From: an uncultured Chloroflexota bacterium
GTDB lineage: Bacteria; Chloroflexota; Limnocylindria; Limnocylindrales; CSP1-4
Direction: 5' to 3'
Length of the DNA stretch: 20,775 nucleotides
Assembly (NCBI GenBank): GCA_903930745.1
Contig: CAIYZX010000500.1
Coordinates: 1 to 20,775, forward strand
Made by a program: the position numbers and the translations under genes. The notes beneath the pieces were generated by a model. That model was not told the DNA's origin. It searched no databases and saw nothing but the letters and a program-made list of their open reading frames with translations. Below are positions 7,375-14,180 of the stretch, piece after piece; position 1 is the first letter of the stretch, and the number at the start of each line of letters is the position of its first letter.

Positions 7375-7770
7375 TCAGACGCGGCGCCGCTTGGGCGGGC
7401 GGCAGCCGTTGTGCGGGATGGGCGTGACGTCCGTGATGGCGTTCACCTCGAGGCCGGCGGACTGCAGCGAGCGGATGGCCTGCTCGCGACCCGCGCCGGG
7501 GCCCTTGACGTAGACCTCGACCTGCCGCATGCCGTGCTCCATGGCACGCTTGGCGGCGCCGTCGGCCGCCAGGGCGGCGGCATACGGCGTGCTCTTGCGG
7601 GAGCCCTTGAAGCCGGCGATGCCGGCGGAACCCCACGAGATGACGGCCCCGGTGAGATCCGTGATCGTCACAATCGTGTTGTTGAAGCTCGCCAAGATAT
7701 GGACGTGCCCCTGCGGGACGTTCTTTCGCTCCCGGCGCCGCTGCTTGACGGCGCGCTTCCGATCGGCCAT
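7375..7770 (-). CDS. rpsK: 30S ribosomal protein uS11
   Basis: Platform protein of the 30S subunit that contacts the mRNA-anti-SD helix region. It has 131 residues. Recognised by HILASFNNTIVTITDLTG, the block WGSAGIAGFKGSRKSTPYAAALA, VEVYVKGPGAGREQAIRSLQ, and the terminal PIPHNGCRPPKRRRV. The last part includes the conserved PHNGCRPPK loop. Both spacers are short: rpsM ends 17 bp upstream and rpsD begins 13 bp downstream. GAGGAA and AAGG lie before the ATG. Confidence 0.98.
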   Translation of the reverse strand: MADRKRAVKQRRRERKNVPQGHVHILASFNNTIVTITDLTGAVISWGSAGIAGFKGSRKSTPYAAALAADGAAKRAMEHGMRQVEVYVKGPGAGREQAIRSLQSAGLEVNAITDVTPIPHNGCRPPKRRRV

Positions 7771-7787
7771 GCCTTACCGGTTCCTCG

Positions 7788-8159
7788 TCACTTCTTCTTG
7801 CGGGCGCCGACCGTCTTCTTCGGCCCCCGGCGCTGGCGGGCGTTGGTCTTGGTGCGCTGCCCGCGCACCGGGAGGTTGCGGCGATGCCGGAGGCCGCGGT
7901 ACGACCCGATCTCGATGAGGCGCTTGATGTTCAGCGCCACCTCGCGACGGAGGTCACCCTCGACCTTGTGCGAGCGGTCGATGACCTCACGGAGCCGGTT
8001 GACCTGGTCTTCCGTGAGGTCCCGAACGCGCGTGTCCGGGTTGATGCTCGTCTGCTTGAGGATCTTCTGGCTGGTGCTCAGACCGATCCCGTAGATGTAC
8101 GTGAGGGCGACTTCCACGCGCTTCTCGCGCGGGATGTCGACACCGGCAATACGTGCCAT
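7788..8159 (-). CDS. rpsM: 30S ribosomal protein uS13
   Basis: 30S head protein forming bridges B1a/B1b with the 50S subunit and contacting P-site tRNA. The 123-residue product begins MARIAGVDIPREKRVEVALTYIYGIG, has a helix-two-turn-helix region (SYRGLRHRRNLPVRGQRTKTNARQRRG), and ends in a very basic lysine-rich tail (KKTVGARKKK) typical of S13. It begins 4 bp after the rpmJ stop, the usual rpmJ-rpsM order. Confidence 0.98.
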   Translation of the reverse strand: MARIAGVDIPREKRVEVALTYIYGIGLSTSQKILKQTSINPDTRVRDLTEDQVNRLREVIDRSHKVEGDLRREVALNIKRLIEIGSYRGLRHRRNLPVRGQRTKTNARQRRGPKKTVGARKKK

Positions 8160-8163
8160 ACCG

Positions 8164-8277
8164 TCAGCCCTGCCGCTGCTTGTGCTTGGGGTTCTCGCAG
8201 ATCACCATCACGGTGCCGTGACGACGGATGACCTTGCAGTTGTCGCAACGCGTCTTCACGGACGCTCTGACCTTCAC
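8164..8277 (-). CDS. rpmJ: 50S ribosomal protein bL36, zinc-binding (C+) form
   Basis: A 37-residue protein, the standard bL36 length. It reads VKVRASVKTRCDNCKVIRR, then the end CENPKHKQRQG. It carries the intact zinc ribbon C11, C14, C27 and H32. The start is GTG at 8277 with GAGGAA (8282-8287) 4 bases ahead. It lies between infA and rpsM, as in most bacteria. Because the protein holds zinc, cells often encode a zinc-free paralogue elsewhere; none is in this window. Confidence 0.97.
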   Translation of the reverse strand: MKVRASVKTRCDNCKVIRRHGTVMVICENPKHKQRQG

Positions 8278-8294
8278 CGGGTTCCTCGTTCCAC

Positions 8295-8513
8295 TTACTT
8301 CAGGCGGTAGGTGATGCGACCCCGAGTGAGGTCGTAGGGAGACAGCTCCACGCGGACCCGGTCTCCGGGCAGGATCCGGATGAAGTTCATCCGGAGCTTT
8401 CCGCTGATGTGCGCGAGGACGCGATGGCCGTTCTCGAGCTCCACGGCGAACATGGTGTTCGGCAGGGGCTCAATCACGGTCCCTTCAACTTCGATCGCGT
8501 CCTTCTTCGCCAA
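8295..8513 (-). CDS. infA: Translation initiation factor IF-1
   Basis: Binds the 30S A site during initiation and stimulates IF-2 and IF-3. The 72-residue product, exactly the usual length, is an S1/OB-fold protein: AKKDAIEVEGTVIEPLPN at the start, ELENGHRVLAHISGKLRMNFIRI in the middle and YDLTRGRITYRLK at the end. The start is TTG at 8513. The frame is open upstream to an ATG at 8585, but that adds 24 residues without family match, while the TTG has an AGGGAG site 5 bases ahead and puts the typical AKKD next to the initiator. Rare TTG initiation may limit IF-1 output. It follows map after a 100-bp gap and precedes rpmJ by 17 bp. Confidence 0.95.
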   Translation of the reverse strand: MAKKDAIEVEGTVIEPLPNTMFAVELENGHRVLAHISGKLRMNFIRILPGDRVRVELSPYDLTRGRITYRLK

Positions 8514-8518
8514 CCTGG

Positions 8519-8524
8519 CTCCCT
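8519..8524 (-). promoter_or_regulatory. Ribosome binding site for the TTG start of infA
   Basis: AGGGAG lies 5 bases before TTG 8513 and supports that codon over the upstream ATG at 8585 as the real start of infA. Confidence 0.6.
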
Positions 8525-8575
8525 GGTACTTCTCAGCATGAGTGCCGACCCGGGCGGGCCGACACACGAACGGTG

Positions 8576-8604
8576 AGGATATCAACCACCACCGGTTTCG
8601 ACAA
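8576..8604 (-). promoter_or_regulatory. Possible weak sigma-70-type promoter before infA
   Basis: TTGTCG (8599-8604) and TATCCT (8576-8581) are separated by exactly 17 bases. Each matches four of six consensus positions. The site lies in the longest gap inside the ribosomal cluster (8514-8613), about 55 bases upstream of the infA start. An internal promoter here would boost infA-rpmJ-rpsM-rpsK-rpsD-rpoA. Such partial matches also arise by chance, so support is weak. Confidence 0.3.
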
Positions 8605-8613
8605 CCCTGGACT

Positions 8614-9402
8614 TCAGACCCTGGTGAGGATCTCCGGTCCGTCGGCTGTGATGGCGATGGTGTGCTCGAAATGTGCTGCGAGCGAGCGGTCCACGGTGAC
8701 GACGGTCCAGCCGTCTGGCATCACCGCGGTCTCCTCGTGTCCCAGCATGAACATGGGCTCGATGGCCAGGCAGAGCCCGGGCTCAAGCTTCATGGTCCTG
8801 CGACCCGTCCGGTAGTTGGGAACCGACGGATCCTCGTGCATGTCCGTGCCGATGCCGTGCCCGGTGTACCCGCGGACGACACCGAAGCCGCGCTCGCGCG
8901 CGACGGCCTCGACGGCCGTGCCGATGTCGTCCAGGTGGGCGCCCGGTCGGGCGGCGGCGATGCCCGCCATGGTCGCGAGCCGCGTTGACTCCACGAGCTG
9001 GCGGGCGGCTGCCGTGCCGGCCTCGGGTCCTCCGCAGATGAAGGTCCGCGCGCCGTCGCCGTGCCAGCCGTCGTAGATTGCCCCAACGTCCACGGAGACC
9101 ACGGCGCCGGCCTTGATCTCCCGGTCGCCCGGGATGCCGTGCACGATCTCGTGGTCGATGGAGATGCAGGTCGAGGCCTTGTACGCGTGCGGGTTCGTAA
9201 CGTCGTACTTGCGGCCACCCAGGTAGCCCAGGAAGGACGGTGTGCCTCCCGCGGCCCGGATGTGGCGCTCCGCGAGCGCGTCGAGCTCTGCGGTCGAGAT
9301 CCCGGGGCGAAGGCTCTCCTCAACGAGGGCGAGCACCTCCGCCACGATCCTCCCGGCCGACCGCATCTTCGCGATCTCGGCCCTCGACTTGCGGGTGATC
9401 AT
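8614..9402 (-). CDS. map: Methionine aminopeptidase, type I
   Basis: Removes the initiator methionine from nascent proteins whose second residue is small. The 262-residue enzyme has the pita-bread fold signatures and all five metal ligands: D105 and D116 (VSVDVGAIYDGWHGDGA), H182 (GYTGHGIG), E215 (LAIEPM) and E246 (AHFEHT). It also has the substrate-contacting His at 88 (EIVHGIP). There is no N-terminal extension or zinc finger, so it is the plain bacterial form. The ATG overlaps the adk stop as ATGA. The order secY-adk-map-infA is common in Gram-positive and Chloroflexi genomes. Confidence 0.97.
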   Translation of the reverse strand: MITRKSRAEIAKMRSAGRIVAEVLALVEESLRPGISTAELDALAERHIRAAGGTPSFLGYLGGRKYDVTNPHAYKASTCISIDHEIVHGIPGDREIKAGAVVSVDVGAIYDGWHGDGARTFICGGPEAGTAAARQLVESTRLATMAGIAAARPGAHLDDIGTAVEAVARERGFGVVRGYTGHGIGTDMHEDPSVPNYRTGRRTMKLEPGLCLAIEPMFMLGHEETAVMPDGWTVVTVDRSLAAHFEHTIAITADGPEILTRV

Positions 9403-10079
9403 CCCTGGCCTGCCACCACGGGCGTGACGCCAGCGTCGGCAAGCGCCGCATCGATCGCGTCGGCGACGATGGTGATGTCCTGCAGACCGTTGACAGTGCG
9501 CAGGACGCGAGCGACCCGGTAGTGCTCGATCACCTGCTCCAGCGCCCCCAGCTGCTGGTCCATCCGTGCCCGGATCGTCTCCGGCCGGTCGTCCACGCGC
9601 TGGTAGAGCTCGGAACCGTCAAGGTCGCAGACACCCTCAAGCCTCGGCGGGCTGGATGTCTCGTGGTACGGGTGGCCGGCCCCGCGGCAGATCCAGCGGC
9701 CGGACATGCGCCGGACCAGCTCCTCGGTGGGCACGTCAACGAGGACCGCCGCCGAGACCTGCTCACGGCGACCCGCAAGCGCCTCGTCCAGCGCGGCGGC
9801 CTGTACGGCCGTGCGCGGGAAGCCGTCCAGGATGACCCCCGCCTTCGCGTCAGGGCGTGAAATCCGCTCAAGCAGCAGCTTGACGGTGATCTCGTCGGGC
9901 ACCAGCTGGCCGGCATCCATGTACCGGCGCGCTTCCATTCCCAGGGGCGTTCCGTCGCGCACGGCAGCCCGGAACAGGTCACCGGTCGCGATGACCGGGA
10001 TGCCGAGCCGGGCTGCCAGCAACGGAGCCTGGGTGCCCTTCCCGGCGCCGGGGGCGCCGAGCAGGACGACCACATTCAC
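9399..10079 (-). CDS. adk: Adenylate kinase with partly degenerate zinc LID
   Basis: Catalyses ATP + AMP = 2 ADP, keeping adenylate energy balance in the cytoplasm. The 226-residue product carries the P-loop GAPGAGKGTQ (8-17), the AMP-binding phrases ATGDLFR and LDGFPRT, and a long-form LID (about 127-165) with PYHETSSPPRLEGVCDLDG and RVDDRPETIRAR. In zinc LIDs the ligands are Cys-x2-Cys and Cys-x2-Cys/Asp. Here C131, C151 and D154 are present but the second position is A134. The GTG start at 10079 forms a GTGA overlap with the secY stop, with GAGGG 9 bases ahead. The frame extends upstream inside secY, but that part does not resemble Adk. Confidence 0.96.
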   Translation of the reverse strand: MNVVVLLGAPGAGKGTQAPLLAARLGIPVIATGDLFRAAVRDGTPLGMEARRYMDAGQLVPDEITVKLLLERISRPDAKAGVILDGFPRTAVQAAALDEALAGRREQVSAAVLVDVPTEELVRRMSGRWICRGAGHPYHETSSPPRLEGVCDLDGSELYQRVDDRPETIRARMDQQLGALEQVIEHYRVARVLRTVNGLQDITIVADAIDAALADAGVTPVVAGQG

Positions 10080-11353
10080 CGGATAAAGCCCTCGTATTGG
10101 CGCACGAGCAGCTGGGCCTCGAGCTGCTTCATCGTCTCGACGACGACGGAGACCACGATCAGAATGCCCGTGCCACCCAGCGCCAGGTTGGAGAATGACG
10201 GCTGGACGAGGCCGATGAAGGGCGGCAGGGCCGCGACGATGCCCAGGAAGAGGGCGCCGGCGACGGTGATCCTGGTGACCACCCTTGCGAGGTAATCCTG
10301 CGTGGGACGCCCCGGCCGGATGCCGGGAATGAAGCCGCCGTTCTTGCGCAGCTGCTCGGCGGTCTCGTCCGGCTTGAACGTGAACGCCGTGTAGAAGTAC
10401 GTGAACCCGACGGTGAGCAGGAAGTAGAGGATGACGTACAGCCAGGATCCCTGGCCCAGCCAGCTGACGATCCCCTGCGCGATGGACCCGATGATGCCCG
10501 GCGAGGTCGTGAAGTAGTTCGCGATCTGGCTCGGGAACAGCAGGATGGACACCGCGAAGATGATCGGGATGACACCGGCCTGGTTGACGCGCAGCGGCAG
10601 GAAGGTCTGGCCACCCTGGTACATGCGCCGGCCGCGGACGCGGGAGGCGTACTGGACCGGGATGCGGCGCTGGCCCTCCTGGATGTAGATGATCGTCGCG
10701 ACCGCCGCGATCGCCAGCAGGACGATGAGGACCAGCTTGGCGAGGTCGGGGTTGTCGATGAAGCCCGTCAGGGCGCCCGGGGTCCGGGACACGATGCCCG
10801 CGAAGATGATGAAGCTGACGCCGTTGCCGATCCCCTTCTCGGTGATCAGCTCGCCGATCCACATCAGGGCGACGGAGCCGGCGGTCAGGGTCACCATCTG
10901 GACCCACGTCTCCCAGCTGCCGAAGTCGAACGGGGTCGAGAGGACGCCGTTCGAGTTCAGGACGGCCATGAATCCGTAGGCCTGCAGGATGGACATCGGC
11001 ACCGACAGGTACCGGGTGTACTGGTTGATCTTGGTCCGGCCGTACTCGCCTTCACGCTGCAGCGCCTGGAGCGACGGAACGACGCCCGTCATGAGCTGCA
11101 TGATGATCGACGCGTTGATGTACGGGTTCACGCCGAGGGCCACGACCGAGAAGTTGGTCAGGCCTCCGCCGGAGAACAGGTCCAGGAGTCCGAAGATGGG
11201 GCTCTGGTCAAGGAAGCTCGTGAGCTGGGTGCGGTCCACGCCCGGCACGGGGACGTGCGCGAGCAGCCGGAACACCAGCAGCAGTCCCAGGACATAGAGG
11301 ATCCGGCGCCGGAGATCCGGCGCCCGGAACGCGTTGAGGATGCCCTCGAACAC
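10076..11353 (-). CDS. secY: Protein translocase subunit SecY
   Basis: Channel-forming subunit of the SecYEG translocon in the cytoplasmic membrane. The 425-residue protein is strongly hydrophobic, with about ten transmembrane segments expected. Diagnostic parts are the N-terminus ILNAFRAPDLRRRILYVL, the plug-region phrase GLLDLFSGGGLTNFSVVALGVNPYINASI, GIGNGVSFIIFAGI, and the cytoplasmic loop LRKNGGFIPGIRPGRPTQDYL with basic residues that contact SecA and the ribosome. The start is GTG with no obvious ribosome binding site, 5 bp after the rplO stop, so coupling to rplO is likely. The downstream adk overlaps by 4 bp. Confidence 0.98.
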   Translation of the reverse strand: MFEGILNAFRAPDLRRRILYVLGLLLVFRLLAHVPVPGVDRTQLTSFLDQSPIFGLLDLFSGGGLTNFSVVALGVNPYINASIIMQLMTGVVPSLQALQREGEYGRTKINQYTRYLSVPMSILQAYGFMAVLNSNGVLSTPFDFGSWETWVQMVTLTAGSVALMWIGELITEKGIGNGVSFIIFAGIVSRTPGALTGFIDNPDLAKLVLIVLLAIAAVATIIYIQEGQRRIPVQYASRVRGRRMYQGGQTFLPLRVNQAGVIPIIFAVSILLFPSQIANYFTTSPGIIGSIAQGIVSWLGQGSWLYVILYFLLTVGFTYFYTAFTFKPDETAEQLRKNGGFIPGIRPGRPTQDYLARVVTRITVAGALFLGIVAALPPFIGLVQPSFSNLALGGTGILIVVSVVVETMKQLEAQLLVRQYEGFIR

Positions 11354-11358
11354 GGCGG

Positions 11359-11889
11359 CTAGCCGTTGTCGGCGGGGGCGTCGACGCCGAGCGCGGCCAG
11401 CGGCTCGCTCGGGACCTCGATGACCTGCGCGGTGCCGCCGGCTGCCTCGATCTTCTCGCGGGCGCTCCTGGTGAACGCGTCTGCGAGGACGAAGAGCTTG
11501 GCGGAGACCTCGCCGTGGCCGAGGACCTTGAGCGGGTAGCGGTCGCGGCGGACGAGCCCGGCGGCCTTGAGGGTGTCCGTGTTCACCGTGACGGGTGCCC
11601 CACCTTCGGCGGCGATCCTGCCGGCCTCAACCGCGGCGCTGATCGCGCCGACGTTGACGACCTCGTACTCGACGTCGTTGATGTTGCGGAAGCCGCGGAG
11701 CTTCGGGATGCGGACGTGGATCGGGGTCTGGCCACCTTCGAACCAGGCCGGGATCGAGGCACCGGCGCGGGCACGCTGGCCCTTGGTGCCGCGACCCGCG
11801 GTCTTGCCCTTGCCGGACGCGATGCCGCGACCGACACGGACCTTCTTGGTGACCGAGCCCTCGGCGGGCTTCAGGTCGTGGATCTTCAT
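11359..11889 (-). CDS. rplO: 50S ribosomal protein uL15, with C-terminal tail
   Basis: Late-assembling 23S rRNA-binding protein. The N-terminal glycine-rich region (RVGRGIASGKGKTAGRGTKGQRAR) and the block WFEGGQTPIHVRIPKLRGF are diagnostic, as is LKVLGHGEVSAKLFVLADAFTRSAREKIEAAGGT. The product has 176 residues against about 145-150 usually; the extra is mainly a tail from about residue 158, rich in Ala, Pro and Asp. The ATG shares one base with the rpmD stop (TGATG), so translation is probably coupled. Confidence 0.97.
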   Translation of the reverse strand: MKIHDLKPAEGSVTKKVRVGRGIASGKGKTAGRGTKGQRARAGASIPAWFEGGQTPIHVRIPKLRGFRNINDVEYEVVNVGAISAAVEAGRIAAEGGAPVTVNTDTLKAAGLVRRDRYPLKVLGHGEVSAKLFVLADAFTRSAREKIEAAGGTAQVIEVPSEPLAALGVDAPADNG

Positions 11890-12101
11890 CAGTTCTTCTC
11901 CGGGGTCGACGCGCCCTCGGGGAGCTCCTCGACGGTCACGAGGAACCGCACCTGGCGGACCATGCCGCGGACGGCAGGGTTGTCCGGCAGGATGGACGAG
12001 CTGCCGATGCCGTGCAGGCCCAGCGCTCGGATCGTCATCCGGTTCCGGTGGATGTGGCTGATCGTGCTCTTGGTCTGCGTGACCTTGAGGCTACCGGCCA
12101 T
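11889..12101 (-). CDS. rpmD: 50S ribosomal protein uL30
   Basis: Small large-subunit protein. The 70-residue product begins MAGSLKVTQTKSTISHIHRN and has the typical TIRALGLHGIGSSSILPDNPAVRGMVRQVRFLVTVEE region. I chose the ATG at 12101 because the family starts with a strand such as LKVTQ; the frame is open up to 12164, but that part overlaps rpsE much further and lacks similarity. The chosen start overlaps the rpsE end by 11 bp. A short acidic tail (PEGASTPEKN) extends slightly beyond the usual 60 residues. Confidence 0.95.
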   Translation of the reverse strand: MAGSLKVTQTKSTISHIHRNRMTIRALGLHGIGSSSILPDNPAVRGMVRQVRFLVTVEELPEGASTPEKN

Positions 12102-12633
12102 CGGCCACCTCCCCGCGGATCGCCGCCACCTGGCCGGGAACGGACAGGCGGAGCTTGACGCCACGCTGGCGCTCCAGCTCCTCCACGGAGCGGAGGCTCT
12201 GCAGTGCGTTGAGGGTCGCGCGGGTCACGTTCACCGGGTTGGTGGAGCCGTGGACCTTGGCGAGGATGTCGTGCACGCCCGCCGCCTCGACGACGGCGCG
12301 AACGGCGCCGCCGGCAATGACGCCGGTGCCCTTGGAGGCCGGCTTGAGGAGCACGCGCGCGGCGCAGAACTCCTGGCGGACCTCGTGCGGGATCGTCGTC
12401 CCGATCATCGGGATCCTGACGATGTGCTTCTTCGCGTCCTCGACACCCTTGCGGATGGACTCGGGCACGTCGCCGGCCTTGCCGAGGCCAACGCCCACGT
12501 GGCCGTTGCCGTCGCCCACGACGATGACCGCCGAGAAGCTGAAGCGGCGGCCACCCTTGTGGACCTTCGCGACACGGTTGATCTGGACGACGCGCTCCTC
12601 GAGCGCGAGCTTGTTCGGATCGATGCGGGCCAC
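12091..12633 (-). CDS. rpsE: 30S ribosomal protein uS5
   Basis: 30S protein at the mRNA entry channel with roles in helicase activity and fidelity. The 180-residue product shows LEERVVQINRVAKVHKGGRRFSFSAVIVVGDGNGHVGVGLGKAGDVPESIRKG, which includes the double-stranded-RNA-binding domain, and the second-domain motifs GTGVIAGGAVRAVVEAAGVHDILAKVHGSTNPVNV. The start is GTG at 12633 with AGGAG close upstream. Residues after about 158 form the usual helical C-terminal region. It begins 9 bp after rplR and overlaps rpmD by 11 bp. Confidence 0.97.
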   Translation of the reverse strand: MARIDPNKLALEERVVQINRVAKVHKGGRRFSFSAVIVVGDGNGHVGVGLGKAGDVPESIRKGVEDAKKHIVRIPMIGTTIPHEVRQEFCAARVLLKPASKGTGVIAGGAVRAVVEAAGVHDILAKVHGSTNPVNVTRATLNALQSLRSVEELERQRGVKLRLSVPGQVAAIRGEVADGR

Positions 12634-12642
12634 AGGCGTCTC

Positions 12643-13008
12643 CTAGAAGTCGAGGCCGGCCTCGCGGGCCGCCTCGGCGAGCGAGCGGACCCGCCCGTGG
12701 TACTGGAAGCCCGCCCGGTCGAAGACCACCTTGTCCACGCCCGCAGCCTTGGCGCGCTCGGCGACGAGCCTGCCAACGGCCTTGGCATCGTCCGACTTGG
12801 TCCCGGTGGAACCCTTGACGGACGCGTCCAGCGACGAAGCCGCGGCAAGCGTCTTGCCGGCGACGTCGTCGATGACCTGGGCGTAGATGTGCGACAGGCT
12901 CCGGAAGACCGCGAGGCGCGGGCGCTCCACGGTGCCGGAGAGGCGGAGGCGGATCCGCTGGTGACGCTTGATGCGCGACGCCGAGCGGCTTGCGAAGATC
13001 TTCTTCAT
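12643..13008 (-). CDS. rplR: 50S ribosomal protein uL18
   Basis: 5S rRNA-binding protein of the central protuberance. The 121-residue product has a basic N-terminus (SRIKRHQRIRLRLSGT), then RPRLAVFRSLSHIYAQVIDD, and ends with the conserved FDRAGFQYHGRVRSLAEAAREAGLDF. It lies 3 bp after rplF and 9 bp before rpsE, in normal spc order. Confidence 0.98.
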   Translation of the reverse strand: MKKIFASRSASRIKRHQRIRLRLSGTVERPRLAVFRSLSHIYAQVIDDVAGKTLAAASSLDASVKGSTGTKSDDAKAVGRLVAERAKAAGVDKVVFDRAGFQYHGRVRSLAEAAREAGLDF

Positions 13009-13011
13009 GGG

Positions 13012-13563
13012 CTACTTCTTCCCGCCGATCTTGCCGGCCTTGCCAGCCTTGCGGCGGACCTTCTCACCGGCGTACCGGACACCCTTGCCCTTGTAGGGCT
13101 CGGGCTTGCGGGTGGCGCGGATGCGCGCGGCAACCTGGCCGACGAGCTCCTTGTCGATGCCCACGACGGCAAGCTTGAGCGGAGTCTCCAGCTCGAAGCT
13201 GATGCCCTCGGGCGGCACGATCTCGATCGGGTGGCTGTAGCCGAGCGCCAGCGTCAGGTTGTCACCGGACTTCTGGGCGCGATAGCCGACGCCGATGATC
13301 TCCAGGCCCTTGCGGTACCCGGTGGTCACGCCGACGACCATGTTGTTGACGAGGGTCCGCGTCAGACCGTGGAGCGACTTGTCGAGCTTGTTCTCCGTCG
13401 GGCGGACAACAGTGAGGACGTCGCCCTCACGGCTGAGCTCCATGCGCGGAGGAAGCTCGCGCGTCAGGGACCCCTTCGGGCCCTTCACGGTGAGCACGCG
13501 CCCGTCGAGCGTCAGATCCACGCCCGCCGGGATGGTGATGGGGAGGCGACCGATACGCGACAT
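13012..13563 (-). CDS. rplF: 50S ribosomal protein uL6
   Basis: Large-subunit protein near the GTPase-associated centre, formed by two related domains. The 183-residue product starts MSRIGRLPITIPAGVDLTLDG and contains the phrases LTVKGPKGSL, LHGLTRTLVNNMVVGVTTGY, GVGYRAQKSG, LALGYSHPIEI and EPYKGKGVRYAGEKVRRKAGKAG, all standard for L6. The Lys-Gly-rich end (KAGKIGGKK) matches the family. It sits between rpsH (9 bp) and rplR (3 bp). Confidence 0.98.
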   Translation of the reverse strand: MSRIGRLPITIPAGVDLTLDGRVLTVKGPKGSLTRELPPRMELSREGDVLTVVRPTENKLDKSLHGLTRTLVNNMVVGVTTGYRKGLEIIGVGYRAQKSGDNLTLALGYSHPIEIVPPEGISFELETPLKLAVVGIDKELVGQVAARIRATRKPEPYKGKGVRYAGEKVRRKAGKAGKIGGKK

Positions 13564-13572
13564 GTCCTGCGC

Positions 13573-13971
13573 CTACCAGACGTAGGCCAGGATCTCGCCG
13601 CCCAGCTCGGCCTGCTTGGCCTGGCTGCCGGTCATGATCCCCTTGGAGGTGCTGACGATGACGACGCCGAGGCCGCCGAGCACGCGCGGAATGTCCGTCT
13701 TGCGCGCATAGACGCGCAGGCCGGGCTTGCTGATCCGCTTGAGGCCCGAGACGACCGGCACCTTGCCGTCGACATACTTGAGCTGCAGCCGGAGGACGGC
13801 GGCGGGGCCGTCACGCTCCTCGCGGACGTCGGCGATGAAGCCCTCGTCCTTGAGGATGCGTGCGATCTCGCGCTTGGTGCGCGAGGCCGGCACCACGACG
13901 TCCAGGTGGCGCGCCCGGGACGCGTTGCGGACGCGCGTGAGCATGTCCGCGATCGGGTCGGAGACGTTCAT
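13573..13971 (-). CDS. rpsH: 30S ribosomal protein uS8
   Basis: Primary 16S rRNA-binding protein. The 132-residue product starts MNVSDPIADMLTRVRNASRARH and has the C-terminal signature GLRVYARKTDIPRVLGGLGVVIVSTSKGIMTG followed by GGEILAYVW. In E. coli S8 represses the spc operon by binding the rplE mRNA; I did not find a convincing mimic here. It starts 4 bp after the rpsZ stop. Confidence 0.98.
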   Translation of the reverse strand: MNVSDPIADMLTRVRNASRARHLDVVVPASRTKREIARILKDEGFIADVREERDGPAAVLRLQLKYVDGKVPVVSGLKRISKPGLRVYARKTDIPRVLGGLGVVIVSTSKGIMTGSQAKQAELGGEILAYVW

Positions 13972-13975
13972 CTTC

Positions 13976-14161
13976 TTACCAGCTCGACTTCGTGACGCCG
14001 GGCAGCTCGCCGACGAGCGCGCGCTCGCGGAAGCAGATGCGGCAGAGCGCGAAGCGGCGCATGAATGCGCGCGGCCGGCCGCAGACAGAGCAGCGGTTGT
14101 ACCCCTGCACTGCGAACTTCGGCGTGCGCTGCGACTTCGCGATCATGGACTTCTTGGCCAT
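13976..14161 (-). CDS. rpsZ: 30S ribosomal protein uS14, zinc-binding short form
   Basis: The 61-residue type Z form of S14 in the 30S head. The zinc ribbon is complete, C24, C27, C40 and C43 (CSVCGRPRAFMRRFALCRIC), and the end RELPGVTK-type motif reads GELPGVTKSSW. The ATG at 14161 is preceded by GGAGGAG (14167-14173) 5 bases upstream; the frame is open to 14212, but that stretch overlaps the rplE end and is not family-like. This short form is typical of Gram-positive, Chloroflexi and thermophile lineages. The long zinc-free RpsN is absent from the window. Confidence 0.97.
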   Translation of the reverse strand: MAKKSMIAKSQRTPKFAVQGYNRCSVCGRPRAFMRRFALCRICFRERALVGELPGVTKSSW

Positions 14162-14180
14162 CTGTGCTCCTCCCCGCGCC

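Noticed and set aside
5427..7427. A 666-codon open frame on the plus strand opposite rplQ, rpoA and rpsD
   Set aside because: Same reasoning: mirror of conserved genes, no recognisable domain, composition dominated by His, Asp, Leu and Val.
8514..8585. A 24-residue N-terminal extension of IF-1 from ATG 8585
   Set aside because: IF-1 is almost always 72 residues and begins with AKKD or similar; TTG 8513 gives exactly that with a good ribosome binding site.
9399..10907. A 502-codon frame suggesting an N-terminal extension of adenylate kinase
   Set aside because: The upstream 276 codons lie inside secY in another frame and look like biased-composition noise; the GTG at 10079 with GAGGG gives a normal-length enzyme.
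11515..13995. An 826-codon open frame on the plus strand opposite rplO to rpsH
   Set aside because: It is antisense to clearly conserved ribosomal genes, its translation is low-complexity Asp/Leu/Ala/Val/Arg sequence, and such frames are expected at high GC content with strong codon bias.
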